From the NCBI GenBank assembly GCA_009103225.1, contig RHPI01002262.1:350317-414316 (forward strand): a stretch of 64,000 bases of DNA, in the 5' to 3' direction. The stretch comes from Chlorokybus atmophyticus. Lineage: Eukaryota; Streptophyta; Chlorokybophyceae; Chlorokybales; Chlorokybaceae. Below the pieces are notes generated by a model that was given only the letters and a program-made list of their open reading frames with translations, was not told the origin of the DNA and ran no database searches. Within the stretch, counting starts at the first letter, position 1. Each line of letters begins with the position of its first letter. Of the stretch, positions 23,094 through 33,034 are shown piece after piece. A program made the translations under genes and the position numbers.

Positions 23094-23525
23094 TGTTGAA
23101 GGACTAGCATGCACATGTAGCTGAGGCAAGCATGGATGCACAGAGACAGAGCTACCGCCACCAGAGCATACACAAGTCACATCACATTCACCTATTACAA
23201 GTTGTCCGCTGGTTCTTATACCAGCCAGTTACATACACGTCTACATTTGCAAGCACTGCGTAACCTATACTCCGCCTTTTAACGCGCTGTAAGCTGCGTT
23301 GTCTTTTTTACAACCAGAGCTTTCCAACAAGCTCTCACACGTCTAACATGAGTAAGTATACGGGGAGATACGAAGCAGTTAGTAAGGCTCTAGTCTGGAG
23401 TCTGGAGTCCGGAGTCTGGACCGACGACGCCATCTTGCTAAGTCCGGACCTAGTGCTCGTCCTTACGACCTTCTACTCCTGTGTGGAGGGTCGATGCTGA
23501 TTGTATGTAGGAATGACTCTCAACA
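23094..23525 (-). repeat. Copia LTR, array copy 1
   Basis: This is 432 bases long, TGTTGAAGG...CTCAACA. It has a four-base expansion relative to copies 2 and 3. The left flank TTATG (23089-23093) is the target site duplication shared with the right flank of copy 3. Confidence 0.85.
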
Positions 23526-23711
23526 TTATGGACGCGGCGATACACCTTGTCATCCGCCCACCGATAGTGGCGAGTGCGTTGACTGACACAATCTTTCTCT
23601 CGTGCACTTATATTGGAGGGAAGCTGGCCACTTTGCAGCAAGGAGAGTGATGGCTGGTCCAGCCATATGTCGTGCCTGGTGTCGGTGGGTGCCAGCTCGA
23701 TGTCGTCGACT

Positions 23712-24890
23712 TCAATGTCGACCGTGTCGACGTCCCCTTAGGGGTGTGGTCACTGTGGGGTCGGTAGGCTCAAGAGCAGGAAACTCTTCCGTTGAGGTGG
23801 CGGTGATGTTGATCTGGCTCCCTGATCGTAATGCGACAACAGCAAATATGGCCGCCACAGTGGGAGCTGCTGCTGCAGGGCCGAGCTCGTGCCGAGCTCC
23901 AGTTGCATCGTTGGTACTGCGGTGAGGGTTGCGACTGAGGCCATCGGCGTCCTGGTTGGTGAGGCCGGCGCGGTGGTCGACCTCGAAGTCATACTCCTGC
24001 AACAACAGGGCCCAGCGAGCAAGTTTCCCTGTCAGGTGTAGATAGGTCATCAACCATTTGAGTGGCTGGTGATCGGTGATCACCTGGAATTGCCGATCAA
24101 AGAGGAAAGGTCTGAAGAAGGAGATAGCCCACATTGCAGCGAGGCACTCCCCGTCGTAGCTGCTATAGTTGGCCTCAGCGCTGTTGTTGCTTCGGCTGGC
24201 GTACGACACCACCCGCTCCTTCTTATTCTCATCGTGTTGTACCAGCACAGCCCCCATCCCAAGCTTGCTCCAGTCGGTGTGGAGGATGAAGGGCTTGTTG
24301 TAGTCAGGGCGTTGCAGGATGGGAGCGATGGTGAGCCTGCCCTTTAGCTCCTCAAACGTCTGCTGTTGTGGCTCCTTCCATGCAAACACCACCTCCTTCT
24401 TCAGAAGCTCGTTGAGGGGTCATGCAATCTTTGCGAAGTCCTTTACGAACCGACGATAGTAGTTGGCAAGGCCCAAAAAGGCGCGCAGGCGCGTAAGGTC
24501 TGTTGGAGCAGGGATAGCCGCCAAGGCCTCCACCTTTGCCTGCTGTACGTACACACCGTGGGGCACAATCATGTGCCCTAGGTAGGGTACCTTGCGAGCG
24601 AAGAAGATGCACTTGTCGGGGTGCACCGTCATCCCCACCCCCTTTCATCTCTCCAGTACATCCTGAATGTGCTGTAGGTGCTTTTCGTTGCTGCGGCCGA
24701 AGATAAGGATGTCGTCAATATAGCAGCGCACGAAGTCCAGCCCCTTTAAGGCTTTGTCCATGACGCGCTGAAACTTGGCAGGAGTATTCTTCAGTCGTCC
24801 GATGGGCATGACCTTCCACTGGTACAGCTGCCGGTTGCCCCAAAAGAGGTCTTGTGCTTGTCCTCCTCCTTGATGCAGTGAAAGCGACAT
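23712..24890 (-). pseudogene. Gypsy RT-RNase H, array unit 1 (broken)
   Basis: This is the same coding stretch as unit 2, but stopped at least twice. One stop is a CGA-to-TGA change in KIA(R)PLNELL near 24420. Another is a TGA after DVLER near 24645. RT parts are YIDDILIFGRS and MIVPHGVYVQQAK; RNase H parts are ILHTDWSKLGMGAVL, YSSYDGECLAAMWA and VITDHQPLKWL. It was copied from the host gypsy by the tandem duplication. Confidence 0.85.
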
Positions 24891-24948
24891 GTTTCTCCTT
24901 GTGTTGGTGCTCGTTGCCGCTGCTGCTGGTGCTTGCTCTAGATTGCCC

Positions 24949-25694
24949 CTATTGTTTCTTCTTACATTCCTTCACAATGTGCCCCTTCCTTCCACACCAG
25001 TCACTGAGGCATGTGAGGTCTTTGTGACGAGGATTGCCCGGCTTGTTGCCCTTGTTCTTCTCTTCATGGTTGCTCTTCTTCCCGTGCTTGTTGGTGTAGA
25101 AGGCCACGGCATCAGCTTGCTCGTCCTTCTTCACAACCCTCTGCTCCACAGTGAGCAGCTTCGGTAGCACATCGTCCAAAGTCAACTCTGATGATTACGT
25201 CTCCAGCAGGGTTGCGACGACCTCGTACTCTGCTGGTAGCCCTGCAACAATGGCCAGCATTACCTCCGTCTGCCCCATGTTGTGGCCGACGTTGATGAGG
25301 TCTGCCCATAGCTCTCTTGCACGTGCAACATACTTCGTAATGGGTTCTGCTGCCTCCTTCCTGAGTGCGCTGAGCTGCTTGCGTAGATGCAACTTTCTAG
25401 CATTGTTCTTGGCTCTGAACACGGCTGATAGCTTTTCCCAAGCTTGTCTACCATCTTCACATGCAGTAAACAGGGAAAGTGATGCGGTGTGCTGTTCAAC
25501 ACAAGCAAAGAGTGCGCTTCTGCTGAATGCTTTGACCACACAGTGTTTGCTCCTGGTGTTGGTGGTGGTGCTTTGGGATCAACGTACTTCCACACCTTCT
25601 TGTGGATGAGCAAGGCCTTCATCTCCACGCACCATGTGTTGTAGTTGTCGGTGTCCAGCTTTGCAATCTGCCCCTTGTCGTAGGTCGCCTTCAT
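24949..25694 (-). pseudogene. Copia gag fragment, array unit 1
   Basis: The minus strand begins KATYDKGQIAKLDTDNYNTW and continues through the Copia-type gag (UBN2-like) to the zinc knuckle CGRKGHIVKEC. The first Cys of the CCHC reads within CLSDWCGRKGH, with spacing altered from the CNYCGFKGH of Copia-2. Frameshifts near 25260 and 25520 split the ORF. It ends where it joins the gypsy RT near 24860. Confidence 0.8.
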
Positions 25695-25822
25695 CTTTGT
25701 CGTGCCTGCCTTTACTTGCAGCTGACATCCAATGCTCTGCTACCAACAAGCTACCGTAGTGTATAACTACTATGCACACAAGCTAGTCTCACACTCCTCA
25801 AGCGTAGTGTGGGCCCATAACC

Positions 25823-26250
25823 TGTTGAAGGACTAGCATGCACATGTAGCTGAGGCAAGCATGAATGCACAGGGAGCTACCGCCACCAGAGCATACACAA
25901 GTCACATCACATTCACCTATTCCAAGTTGTCCGCTGGTTCTTATACCAGCCAGTTACATACACGTCTACATTTGCAAGCACTGCGTAACCTATACTCCGC
26001 CTTTTAACGCGCTGTAAGCTGCGTTGTCTTTTTTACAACCAGAGCTTTCCAACAAGCTCTCACACGTCTAACATGAGTAAGTATACGGGGAGATACGAAG
26101 CAGTTAGTAAGGCTCTAGTCTGGAGTCTGGAGTCCGGAGTCTGGACCGACGACGCCATCTTGCTAAGTCCGGACCTAGTGCTCGTCCTTACGACCTTCTA
26201 CTCCTGTGTGGAGGGTCGATGCTGATTGTATGTAGGAATGACTCTCAACA
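25823..26250 (-). repeat. Copia LTR, array copy 2
   Basis: This is 428 bases, TGTTGAAGG...CTCAACA. To its right is TTATGG (the host gypsy target) and to its left is the Copia primer site GGGCCCATAACC. It is therefore a junction LTR within the array. A TATA motif lies in CTGGTATAAG on the minus strand. Confidence 0.85.
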
Positions 26251-26436
26251 TTATGGACGCGGCGATACACCTTGTCATCCGCCCACCGATAGTGGCGAGT
26301 GCGTTGACTGACACGATCTTTCTCTCGTGCACTTATATTGGAGGGAAGCTGGCCACTTTGCAGCAAGGAGAGTGATGGCTAGTCCAGCCATATGTCGTGC
26401 CTGGTGTCGGTGGGTGCCAGCTCGATGTCGTCGACT

Positions 26437-27615
26437 TCAACGTCGACCGTGTCGACGTCCCCTTAGGGGTGTGGTCACTGTGGGGTCGGTAGGCTCAAGA
26501 GCAGGAAACTCTTCCGTTGAGGTGGCGGTGATGTTGATCTGGCTCCCTGATCGTAATGCGACATCAGCAAATATGGCCGCCACAGTGGGAGCTGCTGCTG
26601 CAGGGCCGAGCTCGTGCCGAGCTCCAGTTGCATCGTTGGTACTGCGGTGAGGGTTGCGACTGAGGCCATCGGCGTCCTGGTTGGTGAGGCCGGCGCGGTG
26701 GTCGATCTCGAAGTCATACTCCTGCAACAACAGGGCCCAGCGAGCAAGTTTCCCTGTCAGGTGTAGATAGGTCATCAACCATTTGAGTGGCTGGTGATCG
26801 GTGATCACCTGGAATTGCCGATCAAAGAGGAAAGGTCTGAAGAAGGAGATAGCCCACATTGCAGCGAGGCACTCCCCGTCGTAGCTGCTATAGTTGGCCT
26901 CAGCGCTGTTGTTGCTTCGGCTGGCGTACGACACCACCCGCTCCTTCTTATTCTCATCGTGTTGTACCAGCACAGCCCCCATCCCAAGCTTGCTCCAGTC
27001 GGTGTGGAGGATGAAGGGCTTGTTGTAGTCAGGGCGTTGCAGGATGGGAGCGATGGTGAGCCTGCCCTTTAGCTCCTCAAACGTCTGCTGTTGTGGCTCC
27101 TTCCATGCAAACACCACCTCCTTCTTCAGAAGCTCGTTGAGGGGTCGTGCAATCTTTGCGAAGTCCTTTACGAACCGACGATAGTAGTTGGCAAGGCCCA
27201 AAAAGGCGCGCAGGCGCGTAAGGTCTGTTGGAGCAGGGATAGCCGCCAAGGCCTCCACCTTTGCCTGCTGTACGTACACACCGTGGGGCACAATCATGTG
27301 CCCTAGGTAGGGTACCTTGCGAGCGAAGAAGATGCACTTGTCGGGGTGCACCGTCATCCCCACCCCCTTTAGTCTCTCCAGTACATCCTCAATGTGCTGT
27401 AGGTGCTTTTCGTTGCTGCGGCCGAAGATAAGGATGTCGTCAATATAGCAGCGCACGAAGTCCAGCCCCTTTAAGGCTTTGTCCATGACGCGCTGAAACT
27501 TGGCAGGAGTATTCTTCAGTCGTCCGATGGGCATGACCTTCCACTGGTACAGCTGCCGGTTGCCCCAAAAGAGGTCTTGTGCTTGTCCTCCTCCTTGATG
27601 CAGTGAAAGCGACAT
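26437..27615 (-). CDS. Gypsy RT-RNase H, array unit 2 (open)
   Basis: This is an open frame of 392 codons and the best-preserved RT-RNase H of the DNMT-gypsy. It contains WKVMPIGRLKNTPAKFQRV, YIDDILIFGRS (RT catalytic YxDD), LGLANYYRRFVKDFAKI, ILHTDWSKLGMGAVL and SSYDGECLAA (RNase H), and ITDHQPLKW. About 15 residues at the start are Copia gag sequence read in another frame, not true RT. The RT N-terminal half is missing because the unit begins at the microhomology joint. It ends at a stop after RRGRRHGRR. It cannot act alone. Confidence 0.85.
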   Translation of the reverse strand: MSLSLHQGGGQAQDLFWGNRQLYQWKVMPIGRLKNTPAKFQRVMDKALKGLDFVRCYIDDILIFGRSNEKHLQHIEDVLERLKGVGMTVHPDKCIFFARKVPYLGHMIVPHGVYVQQAKVEALAAIPAPTDLTRLRAFLGLANYYRRFVKDFAKIARPLNELLKKEVVFAWKEPQQQTFEELKGRLTIAPILQRPDYNKPFILHTDWSKLGMGAVLVQHDENKKERVVSYASRSNNSAEANYSSYDGECLAAMWAISFFRPFLFDRQFQVITDHQPLKWLMTYLHLTGKLARWALLLQEYDFEIDHRAGLTNQDADGLSRNPHRSTNDATGARHELGPAAAAPTVAAIFADVALRSGSQINITATSTEEFPALEPTDPTVTTPLRGRRHGRR

Positions 27616-27673
27616 GTTTCTCCTTGTGTTGGTGCTCGTTGCCGCTGCTGCTGGTGCTTGCTCTAGATTGCCC

Positions 27674-28419
27674 CTATTGTTTCTTCTTACATTCCTTCAC
27701 AATGTGCCCCTTCCTTCCACACCAGTCACTGAGGCATGTGAGGTCTTTGTGACGAGGATTGCCCGGCTTGTTGCCCTTGTTCTTCTCTTCATGGTTGCTC
27801 TTCTTCCCGTGCTTGTTGGTGTAGAAGGCCACGGCATCAGCTTGCTCGTCCTTCTTCACAACCCTCTGCTCCACAGTGAGCAGCTTCGGTAGCACATCGT
27901 CCAAAGTCAACTCTGATGATTACGTCTCCAGCAGGGTTGCGACGACCTCGTACTCTGCTGGTAGCCCTGCAACAATGGCCAGCATTACCTCCGTCTGCCC
28001 CATGTTGTGGCCGACGTTGATGAGGTCTGCCCATAGCTCTCTTGCACGTGCAACATACTTCGTAATGGGTTCTGCTGCCTCCTTCCTGAGTGCGCTGAGC
28101 TGCTTGCGTAGATGCAACTTTCTAGCATTGTTCTTGGCTCTGAACACGGCTGATAGCTTTTCCCAAGCTTGTCTACCATCTTCACATGCAGTAAACAGGG
28201 AAAGTGATGCGGTGTGCTGTTCAACACAAGCAAAGAGTGCGCTTCTGCTGAATGCTTTGACCACACAGTGTTTGCTCCTGGTGTTGGTGGTGGTGCTTTG
28301 GGATCAACGTACTTCCACACCTTCTTGTGGATGAGCAAGGCCTTCATCTCCACGCACCATGTGTTGTAGTTGTCGGTGTCCAGCTTTGCAATCTGCCCCT
28401 TGTCGTAGGTCGCCTTCAT
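27674..28419 (-). pseudogene. Copia gag fragment, array unit 2
   Basis: This is nearly identical to the gag piece at 24949-25694, with the same frameshifts and the same zinc-knuckle region. The Copia protease, integrase and RT that should follow are absent; gypsy RT follows instead. Confidence 0.8.
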
Positions 28420-28547
28420 CTTTGTCGTGCCTGCCTTTACTTGCAGCTGACATCCAATGCTCTGCTACCAACAAGCTACCGTAGTGTATAACTACTATGC
28501 ACACAAGCTAGTCTCACACTCCTCAAGCGTAGTGTGGGCCCATAACC

Positions 28548-28975
28548 TGTTGAAGGACTAGCATGCACATGTAGCTGAGGCAAGCATGAATGCACAGGGA
28601 GCTACCGCCACCAGAGCATACACAAGTCACATCACATTCACCTATTCCAAGTTGTCCGCTGGTTCTTATACCAGCCAGTTACATACACGTCTACATTTGC
28701 AAGCACTGCGTAACCTATACTCCGCCTTTTAACGCGCTGTAAGCTGCGTTGTCTTTTTTACAACCAGAGCTTTCCAACAAGCTCTCACACGTCTAACATG
28801 AGTAAGTATACGGGGAGATACAAAGCAGTTAGTAAGGCTCTAGTCTGGAGTCTGGAGTCCGGAGTCTGGACCGACGACGCCATCTTGCTAAGTCCGGACC
28901 TAGTGCTCGTCCTTACGACCTTCTACTCCTGTGTGGAGGGTCGATGCTGATTGTATGTAGGAATGACTCTCAACA
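28548..28975 (-). repeat. Copia LTR, array copy 3
   Basis: This is 428 bases with the same ends as copy 2. Its right flank TTATG (28976-28980) is the target duplication matching 23089-23093. It is therefore the original right-hand LTR of the Copia insertion in the host gypsy. Confidence 0.85.
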
Positions 28976-29161
28976 TTATGGACGCGGCGATACACCTTGT
29001 CATCCGCCCACCGATAGTGGCGAGTGCGTTGACTGACACGATCTTTCTCTCGTGCACTTATATTGGAGGGAAGCTGGCCACTTTGCAGCAAGGAGAGTGA
29101 TGGCTAGTCCAGCCATATGTCGTGCCTGGTGTCGGTGGGTGCCAGCTCGATGTCGTCGACT

Positions 29162-30139
29162 TCAACGTCGACCGTGTCGACGTCCCCTTAGGGGTGTGGT
29201 CACTGTGGGGTCGGTAGGCTCAAGAGCAGGAAACTCTTCCGTTGAGGTGGCGGTGATGTTGATCTGGCTCCCTGATCGTAATGCGACATCAGCAAATATG
29301 GCCGCCACAGTGGGAGCTGCTGCTGCAGGGCCGAGCTCGTGCCGAGCTCCAGTTGCATCGTTGGTACTGCGGTGAGGGTTGCGACTGAGGCCATCGGCGT
29401 CCTGGTTGGTGAGGCCGGCGCGGTGGTCGATCTCGAAGTCATACTCCTGCAACAACAGGGCCCAGCGAGCAAGTTTCCCTGTCAGGTGTAGATAGGTCAT
29501 CAACCATTTGAGTGGCTGGTGATCGGTGATCACCTGGAATTGCCGATCAAAGAGGAAAGGTCTGAAAAAGGAGATAGCCCACACTGCAGCGAGGCACTCC
29601 CCGTCGTAGCTGCTATAGTTGGCCTCAGCGCTGTTGTTGCTTCGGCTGGCGTACGACACCACCCGCTCCTTCTTATTCTCATCGTGTTGTACCAGCACAG
29701 CCCCCATCCCAAGCTTGCTCCAGTCGGTGTGGAGGATGAAGGGCTTGTTGTAGTCAGGGCGTTGCAGGATGGGAGCGATGGTGAGCCTGCCCTTTAGCTC
29801 CTCAAACGTCTGATGTTGTGGCTCCTTCCATGCAAACACCACCTCCTTCTTCAGAAGCTCGTTGAGGGGTTGTGCAATCTTTGCGAAGTCCTTTACGAAC
29901 CGACGATAGTAGTTGGCAAGGCCCAAAAAGGCGCGCAGGCGCGTAAGGTCTGTTGGAGCAGGGATAGCCGCCAAGGCCTCCACCTTTGCCTGCTGTACGT
30001 ACACACCGTGGGGCACAATCATGTGCCCTAGGTAGGGTACCTTGCGAGCGAAGAAGATGCACTTGTCGGGGTGCACCGTCATCCCCACCCCCTTTAGTCT
30101 CTCCAGTACATCCTCAATGTGCTGTAGGTTTGATGGCAA
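29162..30139 (-). pseudogene. Host gypsy RT-RNase H with internal deletion (array unit 3)
   Basis: RNase H is intact here, but the RT has lost the segment between IAIK and LQHIEDVLERL, which includes the catalytic YIDD. The joint is at about 30130. To the right the RT N-terminus continues (30140-30480). This is the locus from which units 1 and 2 were duplicated. Confidence 0.8.
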
Positions 30140-30480
30140 TCTGGTTGTACTCTTATCACATGTCTAGGATGCTGAAGACGGTACAGTCTCCTACATCATC
30201 AAAGATATCCTCTGCAGTAGGCATCGGTTCCCTGTTTTAAATGGTTTTGTTGTAGAGGGGGCGATAGTCGCCGCACATACGCCGGTCTGTCCAGTTGCCT
30301 GCTGAATCCTTCTTCGGAGGCATGACGGTCGCGGCCGCAAAGTCCGATGTGGACTCCTCAATCAGGCCAGCATCTAGCAGAGCCTTGCACCTCTGCTCCA
30401 CCAAGTCTTCTTCCAACTTGGAGTCAGTACTGTCGTCGAAACACCGGTTCGGTGTCCACCAACTCAATGTCCATCTGGTA
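30140..30480 (-). pseudogene. Host gypsy RT N-terminal part
   Basis: The minus strand encodes LEEDLVEQRCKALLDAGLIE, TVMPPKKDSAGNW and RRMCGDYRPL, then TVFSILDM before the deletion joint, all typical of the start of gypsy RT. One small frame change lies near 30240. It links the DNMT on its right to the RT-RNase H on its left in the element order. Confidence 0.8.
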
Positions 30481-30739
30481 AACTGAGCAAATGCCTAGTT
30501 CCTTCATGCTGAAGCTGAACTAACTCCTCCACTTGTTGAGGAGAGCCTCAAGTTGTTCTCGCATTTGGTCTGTAGCCACTGGTCTCATGGCATGGGACCA
30601 AGAGGTAGCGTTGGCGACTACCGGGATGTTCTCCACAGTGACTGCTGCCTGCTCCTCCATAGGGGCGGTGTGTGCCGCTTTGGTCTCTTGCACGCAATCA
30701 GCCCCCCCCNGTGTTCAAGACCCTGGAAGGACACATGGC

Positions 30740-32260
30740 GGTCCTGGAGAGGAAAGCATATTTCCAATAACCATACCATGCTGTTCTTGTCCACGACGCG
30801 TCCCAACAGCTGACATTACTGACTGTCGGTCAGCATGGACCCTGTGATACTGCCTAGAGAGAATCCCATGGCGCGTTCGCGCTCACATGCGTTGGGTTCC
30901 TCCAGTTGGCCTGTGTTGGAATCCAACACCATGCCTTCCCCGTAGTTGCGGAAGGCGTATGATTCTGGGTAAGATACCAGAGTGGGGAGCACACGATGTG
31001 GTTGACCAGGCTGGTTGCACTGGTAGAAGTGCTGGTAATCGTGTCGGGTGATTGGTTGTGCTTTGCGCCAAGGGTTCAGGATAGCGTTAACGATGAGATC
31101 GCACGAATGACTGCTATGCAAAAATGCAGCAGCGAAGAGATCCTCGACTGTAGCCAGGTTGGTCCACTTTGTGCGGACGCAATGAGCACGAGAGCCATGC
31201 CGCGCTGCGTTGATTTTGAGAGGATGTCCTGTTGAGATGGACGATGAGAAGCCTACACATACACATGTGTACACGCCAACATCAACACCAACATGAGGAA
31301 ACCATGCACTACAGGACCTTAGCATATGCACATGCTACATCGTGACTAGTGACTCTACACCAACAAGAGTGTTTCAGAGTGTACAAGTCCGGGCTTTTAT
31401 ACCCGCCAGCTACACATGCTTCTACTCTAGAAGCTACTGCGTCTAGCACACTCAACCTTAACCTGCGCTCTAAGTGCTCCACGTAGCTAACTTCAAGAGC
31501 TTTCCAACATGCCGCCATACGTGCCATATGGCCAAGTAACCACCGAGCTGTCATCATTCTTCTAACCACGCCTGAGTCTTCCAAATTCATGTCCGCGACG
31601 CGCCTGGAACCTTCTCTCAACTCATGTCCGCGCCTGGATATTCTCAAGTCTTCGCCTGGAACCTTCTGGCGGCTATTCCTATGTAGAGGGCAAGCTGACC
31701 GACTGACCTGAATGTAGGAATATCTTCAACATGTCCCAGCAAGGAACACACCTACCGAAAACTGTTGGCCGTGTGTTGGCGCTTATCGTCCTTAGAGTGC
31801 ACATTTCCGATGATGTATCCCGGAGGCCTGGACAGCTGGTTGCTTTGCAGGATTTTGAGTTTAATGATACGCATCAGTTTTGAGAACAGATTCGAGCGAG
31901 GATCCGCGAGTCCTTGGCCTTTGCTTGCTCTGGAGTGTCCTTGACACTGCCATCCTGCTCTCAGCAGGTCGATGTTGCCCACCGCCAAGAGGTGATCTGT
32001 CGTGATTAACCGGATGTCCTGTGGCAGTGCCTTCAGACTGCCTTGCAGTGCCGATAGCGGCAGTCGCTGCGGGTAGCATTTGTGTAGGTGGCGCAGGTAA
32101 TGGCTCAGCGTAACCTGTGCGTGTGGCTCAGGGTCACAGTAGAAGTACTTGGTGACCGTCGCGCCGGTGTTGAGGACAGCGGCGAGGCCACTGCCTATTC
32201 CTCCAAATAGTTCCAACACAGTGATGCCTTGTTGTCGACGGAATACGTGAAACTCCACTA
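30740..32260 (-). pseudogene. C5-cytosine DNA methyltransferase domain carried by the gypsy element
   Basis: On the minus strand, motif I is ITVLELFGGIGSGLAAVL (about 32225-32172, AdoMet binding). Motif IV is LLRAGWQCQGHSRA with the catalytic Cys near 31946; the usual Pro before it is Gln. Motif VI reads PGYIIGNVHS near 31810, with Gly replacing the usual Glu of ENV. After the solo LTR the domain resumes with INAARHGSRAH, then VLPTLVSYPES, ERERAMGFSLG (motif IX region) and LLGRVVDKNSMVWLL (motif X). A TAG at 31752 and a TAA at 30816 also interrupt it. Removing one TSD copy with the LTR keeps the frame. The domain sits between protease and RT. This copy should be inactive. Confidence 0.88.
31230..31731 (-). 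mobile_element. Solo Copia LTR inside the DNMT
   Basis: This is 502 bases, TGTTGAGATGG...TATCTTCAACA, flanked by a perfect TSD TGTCC (31225-31229 and 31732-31736). Read on the minus strand, it starts TGTTGAAGATATT and contains GGGTATAAAAGCCC, so it is related to the Copia-1/Copia-2 LTRs. It arose by full insertion followed by LTR-LTR recombination. Confidence 0.93.
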
Positions 32261-32605
32261 CTCCAGTAGCCACCTGGTGTTGCTCCTGGATTGCAGCTTG
32301 GTCCTTGTAGGGAGTGAACCGTGAAGTGAGCTTTAGTTCAGTCAGTACTAGATGTGCGACCACATGTGCGCGCCAGCGGTGTTCCGCTGGTTTCGGGTGG
32401 GCCACTTCTTCAAGGGCATCTTCCTGAGACTCGTTGTATGGGATAGGAGAGTCTTGGTCAGAGTTGTGGGTGACCACCGCAGATGATCTGTCAATGGTTG
32501 TCGAACCCGACCTGTGGGTGGCTGTCGCAGCTGATCTGTTAGTGGTTGTTGACAACAACCTGTAGGTGGCTGTTGCAGCTGACCTTCGGTGAGAGCGAGT
32601 GCGAG

Positions 32606-33034
32606 CTACCAGCTCGAGAGGCAGATATCCTTGAACCTCTCCATCCTCTTCATCCCAATGAGGACGAAACCATGCCTTCTCTGTCCAGCAGTCCCCATGC
32701 CAATAGGGAAGTTGAAGTCCTGTCTCAGCAACAGGTCGAAGAATCCTGCGTCGGTGACCACACACTTCTGTATGACCTCGGTGCTGTGGGAAGGGTCCAC
32801 TCCTGTCAAGCGAATGCAGAGGGCTTGCTTGATGATGCCAATCACCTTGTCACGGCTGTCGGTTGCTGTGTCGAGTACGTATGGGCACGACATCAGCTCA
32901 GCGCTGGTGATGCCAAGGTCACGCGCGAGGTACCCGGGCCGTCCAATAATGACAGGCTGGGCTCCGGAGTCTAGCATCACCCGCTTGGGTGCTCGTCCAT
33001 TGATAGTGACATGCTTGCCTTGGTTGGCGATCAT
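32606..33034 (-). pseudogene. Retroviral-type aspartic protease of the DNMT-gypsy
   Basis: The catalytic motif is VMLDSGAQPVIIG (DSG), followed by a flap-like region and LLLRQDFNFPIGMG, as in gypsy proteases. The frame ends at 32606, and the DNMT continues in an overlapping frame, so a small indel separates them. It sits directly upstream of the DNMT and downstream of gag. Confidence 0.75.

Larger units (their letters stand above)
23094..30130 (-). repeat. Tandem array of 2,725-bp hybrid Copia-LTR/gag plus gypsy RT-RH units
   Basis: Equivalent points recur every 2,725 bases (for example 23602, 26327 and 29052). Each unit reads, left to right: a Copia LTR, gypsy RNase H and RT on the minus strand, then a Copia gag with CCHC on the minus strand. 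Units 1 and 2 are complete; unit 3 runs into the host gypsy RT and has an internal deletion that removed the YIDD region. The gypsy-to-Copia joint lies at a shared ATCAAGG, at about 24850 and 27575. The left flank of the first LTR and the right flank of the third share TSD TTATG. The units are nearly identical, so the amplification is recent. Confidence 0.85.

Noticed and set aside
24000-24400. Plus-strand hydrophobic frames opposite the gypsy RT
   Set aside because: They are antisense shadows of RT-RNase H and repeat identically in each array unit.
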